Shown here: one piece after another, positions 10,301 to 18,067 of the stretch | Position numbering within the stretch: position 1 is the first letter of the stretch | Layout: each line of letters starts with the position of its first letter | Source of the DNA: Coptodactyla brooksi | Lineage: Eukaryota; Arthropoda; Insecta; Coleoptera; Scarabaeidae | Assembly (NCBI GenBank): GCA_033557675.1 | Contig: JAWQRM010000479.1 | Span: 1-22,200 of the forward strand | Direction: 5' to 3' | Length of the DNA: 22,200 nucleotides | Translations under genes and position numbers: made by a program | Notes under the pieces: model-generated | Database searches by the model: none | Told to the model about the DNA's origin: nothing | What the model saw: only the letters and a program-made list of their open reading frames with translations

Positions 10301-13300
10301 GGAAGTCATTACGACCATTACTATTTGGAATACTATTACTTTGATATAACTCCAATTTCTCCAGAAACGTTTGAAATAGAAGCTGGTATAAATAATAAAT
10401 AATCTGCAGAAACATTTAATTAGGTTGAATTTTTTTTAGACATGACTTGTAGTTCATTTCCTGGACCTGGCGATAAACATATATACACTTTCAACCCAAT
10501 GAAAGAATTTATCCATCCAATAGTGGATTCGCACGTAGATGTGGAATTTAACAAATTTATGAGGAAACACTCAAAGAGTTACAACGATCATATAGAGCAC
10601 AGCAAACGCAAAGAAATTTTCAGGCAGAACGTGAGATTTATTCACTCAACAAACAGAAAAAGCAAAGGATACACGCTTGCCGTTAACCATTTAGCTGATA
10701 AGAACGAGGCCGAACTAAAAGCTTTGAGGGGAAAGCAATTTTCTGGTGTTTATAATGGAGGCTCTCCATTTCCATATAAGAACATGAGCAGGTTATCATT
10801 ACCTACTCAGTACGATTGGAGAATATTTGGAGCAGTTACTCCCGTTAAAGATCAATCGGTTTGTGGATCATGTTGGTCTTTTGGTACTGTTGGTGCTATT
10901 GAAGGAGCGTTATTTTTAAAAACCAACCAGCTGGTTAGGTTGTCACAGCAAGCTTTAGTGGACTGCTCATGGGGGTAAGTTTAAATGGTTATTTCCCATC
11001 TACAATGTTATGTAGTCCTTGTTATCATCCCAGGAGAAAATCATTGGTAGACAAAATTTTTGTGCAATAGAAACACAAACATTAAGTTTTCAGTTAATTG
11101 ATAGTGTTTGCATAATACATCAATTTAAGAAATTATTTCTTTCAATATCTGCTAGAAACGTGATAAATCCTCTGATGAACTATTTATGAACAATAAGACA
11201 ATGAAGAAGGTTTGAAAATGCAACAAAGTGCTGCCCTAAAGTAGATACTGTAAGAAATTGTTCTTGAATATATCAAACAAATGGAACTTTGGGAAATCAT
11301 GATGGAGGAAGGAAACGAAAATTCTTAGGAAATAGTTTAATATTCGATGAATTATTTTTGACCATTCATGGTCATCACAATCTGTCTATTGTGTCAGCAT
11401 TTCTCAACTTTTCAGTATTTGCCACCTAATTCTCACAGCTTTCATCGTGTCCCCCTCTCAATCTATGCAATAATAATGTATTTTGAATATTTTGATGCTG
11501 CAGCTCCACTATGAGCTTAATTACAAACATTACCAATTACCAAGAATAAGCAAATGACAAAACTAGAATCGATGCCTCTCTATTGCCCTCTGTCTTACGT
11601 CCATCATATCGCACATTTTTGCTGCTTCGCGAGAAGTTCCGAGTTGTCTTGAATATTCTGGAACGTATGCGCAAATGTGCATAAATGCTGTACCTCGTTC
11701 AATTCCAGCCAGTCTCAGTCAAATTTATCCTTCCATCGCTATCGAATTTATCATGAATGTGTGTATATTAAAAATTGCGTGTTAATTGCAATTCAAGGTA
11801 TTAAATATTCAGGACAAGCACTACATTTAGTTGACAATTAGATAATCAGGATATAGACCATCAGCAATATAAAGTGAAACTATTTTGTATAAGATGACGT
11901 CTGCTTATATTAGATCTATAATTTAAGTCTTCTCTGTCCTTAAGAGTACTGTTACTAATAATGTCAACTCTAAGATTGACACTTCAAATTTGAGTATTAT
12001 ACTCTCATGCATTCAAATTGCTAAATGGTGGGAGTGTTCAGACAGAAATGGGTTTTTGAGTGGTTTACCGGAGCCTTTAATTCTGGTTCTCTGAATTGGT
12101 TTTTCTTGTGTGATGGATTTGCAGTTCTTTGTTGTGGAGTGAAATTTGTTTTTTAAATTGTTTGACTTTCTTTAGCCTAAGTTTTCTATTGTTATTTTTA
12201 GATTGTTTTCATTGTATCACTTGTTGATTTTAGTACATGTTCAAGATCTGATGAAGAGATAATAAATTTCTAAACGTTATCTTATACAAAATAGTTCCAC
12301 TTTATATTGCTGATGGTCCATATCATGATTATCCAATTTCCAACCAATATCTTAGGACCCAAGATATAAACTCAAAGGCAGTACATTTATACAGGATTAT
12401 AGGCAAGGGTGAAGTATCGACAAGTGCACAGATGAGTGCGGTTCCGAAAGTAAAATCAAGAAAATATTCTCAAGGGCACTTAAATTTTGACACATCAGAC
12501 AGCATGAAATCTAATAAACTTAGATGACATTTGGAAACACTTCATAGTGAGTATGTTAGCAAACCCTGATAATTCTTCGAATTAAAATTAATATCGTATG
12601 AAAAGCAAAAATCATTAAAAAAAGATTTGTCTGTGAATGAAAAAGCTTTACTTGCTTCTTACAAAGTTTCATATAAAAGAGCCAGATGTAAAAAGCCTCG
12701 CACCATTGATGAAGAGTTTATTTTGCCAGCTACAATTGACATTGTAGGAGCTATGTTGAAGTGATACTGTTGCCCGTGAAATTGGTGATATAGATGAAGC
12801 ATCAGCTATTCAGGAAGTTGTGTGACAAATTGTTTTCAATTCAGCTTAGCAGTAAAGATGGTCATTCTATTGCCCATGTTCGATTTGGTGATGGTATATT
12901 AGCAGTAGAGCTATTTTTTGGGATGCACGTGACATAATATTCATCGATTATTTTGAGAAAGGACAAAGGATAATCACAGGACAGCATTATGCAGTATTAT
13001 TGGACCGCTTGGATGACGAAATCAAGGAAAAGAAGCTTCACATGGCAAAAGAAATGTGCTGCTTCACCAAGACAATGCACCGGCTCATACATCAATGAAA
13101 GCGATGACTATTATTTGCTTCCTAAGAAATATTAGGAAAGCTTGAATCTCGAAGAGATTTACATTAAATGAAGATGTCAAATACAAAACTGAGGTATGAT
13201 TTGAAGCTCTTGACAAATCGTACTATATGAGAGGTATTTAAATGCTAGAGGGCCATTGGAATAAGTGCATCATTCCTCTTGAAGGAAACTGTGTTGAAGT

Positions 13301-16300
13301 ATAAAATCGATTTTTTACAAAAAATTAGTTTTCATTGCTAGTCTCGGTACATTTCATCCCTTGTAGTATTGGTCACAGGAATATAAGCACCTAACTGCTG
13401 CTATTCAAATACAGTATCTATATATGCCATATGTTTGGGCTGGTGCTTTAAGTTAAGTGACTTCATCGTTTTTTTTTTTGATTTTTTTTCATTGATGGCA
13501 ATTTAAATGCCAACAAATATGTGATAAAGAACTAAGTTCAAATTTCGCTAGGGTATTTAAAAAATTTTTAATATTATTAACAAACCAATACCTCGAATGA
13601 GCTCAGAATGATAATTACTCAAGCTCATCAAACTATTAGTGCAGAATGAGAAGAAATATCTGATAAGTTAAAGTTGATAAGTTTTCATTTAATTCTAGTT
13701 TTAGGCCTTTTGTTGTTAGTATTGTTTCATCTTTATTTTAATTTGTTTTAAAATTACCTTTTATTGTTGTAAGAATGAAATTTTTATTCTGTCGAATTTT
13801 AACATTCGGAAAGAAATCAATAAAATTTATTGTCAGAATCAATGACTATGTACTATGCAGGTCTGCTTAAATTTACTGTAAAACACCAAGTTGATGATAT
13901 TTGGTGGTTTTCTGGTAGATTAAATTATAACCAAGTCAGTATTATAACAGCAAGTTTATTATTTTTTCTTAAGCATTAATTTTATCCAGATCCTAAAATG
14001 AAAAGAGATATTGATAAGTGAGGATGAGGAAACTGATAGCAACTTTGTTTTTCTATTTTGGAAAAAGTCTAGGATGCTACATGAAGAAGAAGATATTGAA
14101 GACAATGATATTATTTTATACGTGGCAGATGAAACCTCATTTTGAATGGATATCGAAAGATGAATGATATAATAATAAGGTATGGCAATACTCGAATATT
14201 TCCGGCATAGATAAATCAGTATCAGAAGCATTAAGACAGGATATTACACCTTTACGAATGGCAAACGCTATATTGAAAGAAGACACGTATTGCAAAGCAG
14301 GTAATGGGTGATGAAATACAGCAAAAAATTTCGAAAATAATTGGAGGGAAACGAGTATTGTTGAAATGAAATTATATTTTGTTTTATGCATTTTGATGGC
14401 ACAAGTCAAAAAGTCTGTACAGTCCCCGTTCATCGAGAATAGCAATAATTGATGCTTGAATACGAGGGTGCATCATATTATGAAATGAAACCAAAACTCC
14501 ACTTAAAATTACAAGGTAAATACTGTCGGGACAGCACGATATAATAAACAGAATATGCCGAAGGAGCCTGCAGCGACAAAATTGAAAAGATATGAAGCTT
14601 GTTCAAAATCTTGCAATGGCATTTCAGCTGCAAAATGGAAAAACAAAAAAGATATATATTTACTTTCTACAAAACATGCAAAAGTAGATATGATTGAGAC
14701 AGGAAACAAAAGATCAAAACCGAAACTTTACAAAATCAATTTGGACTATAACAAAGGTACGAAGGTGGTATCGACTTATAGCGTCTTCCTTTCTGCGGAT
14801 GAGAACATTTTATAAAAGCTACAGAAAAGTATTCTTTTATAAAGTATAAACATTTCGGAATACCGAATACGGGGAAAGATGTCTGTAGATTACAGTAAAC
14901 CCAATGAAACTATCTGGGAGTGTGTCATTGCATTGTACATACTCGATTCTTTTGTAAGAAGTTTATCATAGTATAAAAAATTATTAATAAAATGTTTTAA
15001 AACACTAATTAATCTTGGAAAGTTAAACAATGCCACTGACTACTCCTGATGATGCTAACTTGGTTAGCGAAATGTGTGTCAAGCATAAACTTTTCGGTTT
15101 TCGTGTAGTGGTGGCATTGTTTAACTTTGTTACTAAATCAAAAGTCCCAAATTCCATAACTTCATTAATTAATCTTATTTACACTTATCTAAATATTGCG
15201 ACTACATGCATTTTTGCATGTAGTCAACTGAGCTAGCAAATTTCTCTGAAGGAAATACTTTATTACCACAATTAATACTTTCCTTATTACGGCCACTCTC
15301 AACGTACTCTTGCTTCTTTTCAACTTTAATAATCGCACTACTACAATTCTTCTGTGAAAAAAAAAATTCTAAGCCTGTGTGTAATAGACTTTAATATGTT
15401 TTTTGAAAGTTATATTAATAATTATAAGAGTATTATTGTAGTAGTTATATTAATTCCTTATTAAATTACCTTTGTACTGTTTTAAAAATATAGAATAAAT
15501 ATATTATTCTAGGATTTTGCATTTAACAGTTAATATCACGATAGTATTACTACCAGAAAAGATACTACTTCAAACAGTAAAATTAATAGCATAATTATTT
15601 ATTATATTTTTCACTGCTTGTTTTCTTTCGTTCATGTTATTCAAATTTATGTATCTCTAATTATAAATAAATACCATGCTAAGTTTATAAAATTTGCTAA
15701 TTTATGTTGCTTCTGAAATTTTCACATTAAAAAACCTCATTCAACCTAGATTTGGCAACAATGGCTGTGATGGAGGTGAAGACTTCAGGGCGTACCAATG
15801 GATGATGAAACATGGAGGAATTCCAACTGAAGAAGATTACGGCCCGTACTTGGGACAAGTAAGAAATGAATCATCAACACGCAGACCGTCGTTATTGTAT
15901 AAAATATATTCGATATTATTTCAGGACGGCTACTGTCACGTTGATAACGTTACGTTGACGGCTAAGATTACTGGTTATGTTAATGTTACGGCAAATGATA
16001 GGGATGCATTGAGGCTAGCGATAGTGAAGCACGGACCCATCAGCGTCGCCATCGACGCGAGTCATCGTACGTTCAGTTTTTACTCAAACGGTGTTTACTT
16101 TGATGAAAAATGGTAAGGGTGGTGTAAATTACAATTGGAGAAAGAGAGAGATATATTTATTTTAATTTTTTGTAGCGGAAATAAACTGGATGATCTGGAT
16201 CATGCTGTACTTGCAGTTGGCTATGGAACAATTGATGGTGAAGACTATTGGCTGATCAAAAACAGCTGGTCCACCTATTGGGGTAACGATGGATACATTT

Positions 16301-16362
16301 TAATGTCTGCAAGGAAAAATAATTGTGGAGTAATGACAACTCCGACTTATGTTACTATGTAA
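7365..16362 (+). CDS. 26-29-p: Cysteine protease of the insect 26/29-kDa proteinase type (papain family, C1A)
   Basis: Papain-family endopeptidase, expected to be secreted or lysosomal; in flies the homologue is a hemocyte protease. Exons: 7365..7419, 7476..7578, 7910..8133, 10128..10385, 10440..10974, 15750..15858, 15925..16112, 16176..16362. These sum to 1659 nt (552 aa plus stop), all phases agree and all introns are GT-AG. Residues 1-19 form a signal peptide. About 20-213 is the N-terminal domain special to this family. An I29 inhibitor prodomain follows (about 248-305) with a perfect ERFNIN pattern (E266, R270, F274, N277, I281, N285). The mature enzyme starts near LPTQYDWR (about 334). 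Catalytic residues: Gln352, Cys358 (CGSCWSF), His500 (LDHAVLAVGYG) and Asn520 (KNSWSTYWG). NNGCDGG is present. The length is close to the fly 26-29-p protein (about 549 aa as I recall). All active-site residues are intact, so the enzyme is probably functional. Confidence 0.95.
8560..9270 (+). mobile_element. Degenerate mariner transposase remnant, plus strand
   Basis: The plus-strand reading follows mariner order. NITLEILNRGFGESSMSVYK, then HFxEDRQDIEDK (about 8700-8800), corresponds to the first helix-turn-helix and the REDVEDDPRSGRP-like linker. QITTREVAGMMD is the second helix-turn-helix (about 8810-8850). ITGDEIEVYGHDMDVKAQSF, then QWKLPEVTRLK (8970-9060), matches ITGDExWVYGYDxExKxQSSQWK, with the first catalytic Asp. 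LHYDAPFHNTLL (about 9217-9255) matches HHDNAPSH, the second catalytic Asp region. In-frame stops and frame changes mark it as dead. Its ITGDExWVYGYD signature differs from the 4660-5350 copy, so the two belong to different mariner lineages. Confidence 0.8.
9259..9830. repeat. Duplicated sequence block with a central 17-bp hairpin
   Basis: Several segments occur twice in direct orientation: GTTGGACA...GCAAAAGCAGA-like starts at 9259 and 9783, and GACCAAA(G/C)TTTTCGC(A/G)AAGC...TTCCCAAGTC blocks at about 9374-9434 and 9600-9655. Between them, 9472-9488 and 9496-9512 form a perfect 17-bp inverted repeat with a 7-base loop. This looks like an old tandem duplication or a fold-back element beside the mariner remnant. 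No intact reading frame spans it. Confidence 0.55.
11841..12333. mobile_element. Element with 59-bp inverted terminal arms, possibly a pair of Penelope-like tails
   Basis: Positions 11841-11899 and 12275-12333 are reverse complements at 55 of 59 positions (start GATAATCA, centre CCATCAGCAATATAAAGTG). The 375-bp interior has no intact frame. Just inside the right arm, CTGATGA at 12248-12254 is followed by an imperfect stem (AGAGAT/ATTTCT) and AAACG, resembling the decayed core of a hammerhead-like tail seen in Penelope-like retroelements (established only by memory of the motif). No clear target-site duplication is seen. Alternatives are a foldback MITE or two inverted solo fragments. Confidence 0.6.
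12400..12915 (+). pseudogene. Degenerate hAT-type (ZBED5/SCAND3-like) transposase remnant
   Basis: The plus-strand reading gives KVKSRKYSQGHLNF, then SDSMKSNKLRxHLETLHSEY, which is the end of a BED zinc finger (NESMKPSKLRRHLETKH in the family). KSLKKDLSVNEKALLASYKV, SYKRARCKKPRTIDEEFILP and ATIDIVGAML follow. A gap of roughly 45 bp comes next, then SDTVAREIGDI and FSIQLSSKDGHSIAHVRFGD. This order matches the ZBED5/SCAND3-like family of hAT-derived proteins. Stops, frameshifts and the internal deletion show it is broken. It abuts the mariner remnant at about 12912-12918 on the same strand. Confidence 0.72.
12912..13345 (+). mobile_element. Degenerate mariner C-terminal fragment
   Basis: The plus-strand reading begins FWDARDIIFIDYFEKGQRI, then ITGQHYAVLLDRLDDEIKEK (about 12914-13040). 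LHQDNAPAHTSMKAM follows, with the second catalytic Asp (13067-13110). FEALDKSYYMRGI and LEGHWNKCIIPLEGN (13200-13295) correspond to the C-terminus (LEGRWNKCIALEGDYVE in related elements). One frameshift lies near 13060. The N-terminal half, including both helix-turn-helix domains, is missing. The SVFWDAxGIIxIDYL style differs from the two other mariner copies in this window. Confidence 0.8.
14000..14950 (+). mobile_element. Degenerate piggyBac-like transposase remnant
   Basis: The region around 14555-14815 reads MPKEPAATKLKRYEA, then NGISAAKWKNKKDIYLLSTK, then KPKLYKINLDYNKGTK. This matches the piggyBac block with WxDKKxVxxLSTxH followed by KPxxVxDYNKGMGGVD; the GGVD part is replaced by VVST. 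WYRKVFFYKV-like codons continue in another frame near 14815. Upstream, acidic stretches (DEETDS, EEEDIEDND; 14010-14110) resemble the acidic N-terminus of such proteins. Stops separate the blocks. No TTAA-flanked termini were identified. Confidence 0.65.
15019..15128. repeat. 18-bp perfect inverted repeat enclosing a hammerhead-ribozyme-like core
   Basis: The arms 15019-15036 and 15111-15128 are exact reverse complements, separated by 74 bp. The loop contains CTGATGA (15046-15052), a perfect 6-bp stem GCTAAC/GTTAGC (15054-15059 and 15063-15068) with a 3-base loop, then GAAA (15069-15072) and TGTGTGTC. CTGATGA-stem II-GAAA is the conserved core of hammerhead ribozymes. A 2-bp stem III with a four-base loop followed by GTC is conceivable, as in Penelope-like minimal forms. 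Weaknesses are an extra T before stem II and poor pairing next to the cleavage site for stem I. It may be a decayed ribozyme or a chance motif in a MITE. Confidence 0.5.
15200..15225. repeat. Perfect 11-bp hairpin with TTTT loop
   Basis: GACTACATGCA (15200-15210) and TGCATGTAGTC (15215-15225) are exact reverse complements around TTTT. It lies about 70 bp after the inverted repeat at 15019-15128 and may be part of the same non-autonomous element. No function can be assigned. Confidence 0.6.
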
Positions 16363-16428
16363 TTGTTTGTTATTTGTGATGGAATAGTAATTTTTAAGAG
16401 CTAACATTGTGTAGTACTTTTTTTATAT

Positions 16429-16434
16429 AATAAA
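16429..16434 (+). terminator. Polyadenylation signal of the cysteine protease gene
   Basis: AATAAA 66 bp after the TAA stop at 16360-16362. A Tigger-related repeat begins within a few bases after it, so transcripts ending here would stop just before the repeat. Confidence 0.7.
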
Positions 16435-16436
16435 GA

Positions 16437-17395
16437 TCCCCTATACACTTTCAAATGTTTGATTAAGAACACATGAAAGCCAATAAACAAAATCAGATAT
16501 AAACAGGATATGGGGACAACATGACCCCACAGAATAATAAATCCAACTTTCAGTACAAGTAAAATCCTTACAAAAAAATTTACTAATTTCATTAGTTTTC
16601 ATTTGCTGCATTGGTCTGGTTATTACTATATTTTGGTTTCTTTTAATTTTAAACCATTTTAACAAACATTTCTATATACCATAGTTTTGAGAATAACATA
16701 CTCTTTCTGTTCTGTAAAGGTCTCTATAAACGATTATGTAACATATAAAGTTGCAATTTTCTAAAAGAAATTACGTAACAGTTTAATTTATTTAAAATTT
16801 TAACTTGATAATCCCCACTTTGAATTTTGATAATGTCCACTTTGAACCTCGGAAACCTCCACCGAATAAAATATCTCTGTAAAGACAAGAACACAATGGA
16901 GAATTACGTAATTCTTCATATTAACTATTATTATTCTCCAATAACTATTTACCTTCAAAAGAAGAAGTGGGCGTATTTGAAAATTGTATTTTCATATTTA
17001 TGATAAAGACAAGAAAAATTGTTAAAAAAGGTGCATAGTGAAGCAACAATTTTAGCAAAGACAAACTATAATACACAGAGTGTCGCACAATGAGTTTTGA
17101 TTCGCCAGTTTGGCATTCTTATGCATTGAAAACATTTTAAAAATATGGCGAGATTTTTTATCGAAAACATCTCCTAATTTCCAAAATTCGTCCATATACT
17201 CAAAATATATAGGGTGCATCAAAGAATGAAATAATAGATGTATTTTGAAATCAAGTTTTTTTATTTAATTTCTTAGTATGAACTGATTGATATGGCAAGC
17301 AATTCTTTTAGACTACTATTTGCTTGTTAGAATTAGCAAAGTTCTTTGAGTGTAACTATAACATTTTGATAGAAGAATATAATAAAATTTTCGAG
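16437..17395 (-). repeat. Dispersed Tigger-related repeat, copy 2
   Basis: About 960 bp similar to 21209-22005. Its left third also resembles 2350-2900 in the proteasome intron. On the minus strand about 16665-16530 encodes LKWFKIKRNQNIVITRPMQQ, then FTCTESWIY, the CENP-B-type helix-turn-helix of a Tigger transposase. The remaining transposase is absent. Copy 2 carries about 45 bp at 17205-17260 that copy 3 lacks. It fills most of the intergenic space before the O-fucosyltransferase gene. Confidence 0.75.
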
Positions 17396-18067
17396 AAATT
17401 CAAAATTTTTACCTTTCAAAAATCTAATAATTTCAGATTTTGTTTTTAGTCTATATCAAAATATTTTAATAATGTCGCAATTCTGAGTAGTTTTAAAATC
17501 TGCAATTGGTTTTTCTAATTGCTTGAATTGAAGTATCTCTTATTAAACCATTAATTTCATTGGATAAATCGTCTAAGCTGCTTTTACAAAAACAATAATT
17601 TTAAAACAAACATCCCAATGGGGAGTAGTGCTATTTACATACCGACAGTGTCTTTTCTTCATCATCATCAATTTTTCTTTATGCAATTTGGATGGCGCGA
17701 AAACATGAAAATCTAGCAAAATTCCTTCCTAACGTATTTTAACGTCATATTTCATATTCAAAATTTATTTTTGAACTCAAACGTCAGGCGTGTAATCTTA
17801 ATAAATAGAACTTCCTAGATTTAACAACCGTTTTAATAAATATTTATCGTCAAATGAAAACTTTTAATAAATAAATTTGAAGGGGTGTGCGTATAAAAAT
17901 AGTAGAGAAAGTAGTAATAAGTAGTAGTAAGTATAAGTAAGAGTAGTAAAAAGTATGTAATATGACGTCATACCCCTCTAAAAATTTATGTTGGCGCACT
18001 TGTTTGGAACGTCAAAACATTTAAACTAACCTCAAAATATTTTTTCAAATAAAAGTGGTTATGGAAC
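17396..18067 (+). promoter_or_regulatory. Upstream region of the POFUT2 gene with four ACGTCA motifs
   Basis: ACGTCA occurs at 17742-17747, 17781-17786, within TGACGTCA at 17963-17970 and at 18009-18014. The third is a full CRE-type palindrome extended to 12 bp (17961-17972), about 100 bp before the start codon. An imperfect GTAGTAA/GTAAGTA-type simple repeat lies at about 17900-17957. Four copies on one strand in 273 bp of A+T-rich DNA are suggestive of bZIP (CREB/ATF) sites. Promoter function is inferred. 17396-17700 holds nothing else I recognise. Confidence 0.45.

Larger units (their letters stand above)
10975..15749. other. Intron 5 of the cysteine protease gene (4775 bp)
   Basis: Bounded by a GTAAGT donor (10975) and CCTAG (ends 15749). 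It is a transposon graveyard: a long-inverted-repeat element (11841-12333), a hAT/ZBED-like remnant (12400-12915), a mariner remnant (12912-13345), a piggyBac remnant (about 14000-14950) and two fold-back structures (15019-15128, 15200-15225). 10985-11800 has a slightly GC-richer patch (11560-11760) of unknown nature. 13350-13990 and 15230-15740 are A+T-rich with nothing I can name. Confidence 0.8.

Noticed and set aside
11560..11760. GC-richer patch with an HSE-like TTCTGGAA, possibly an exon or promoter
   Set aside because: No frame with splice sites or recognisable protein; the single dyad is too little to call a heat-shock element.
14137..14445. 102-aa minus-strand open frame (and the neighbouring 13959-14231 frame)
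   Set aside because: Antisense to the piggyBac-like remnant, Ser/Ile/Leu-rich, no motif and no splice or start context.
18061..18063. Upstream ATG as POFUT2 start
   Set aside because: Its frame differs from the signal peptide frame and meets a stop within about 30 codons.
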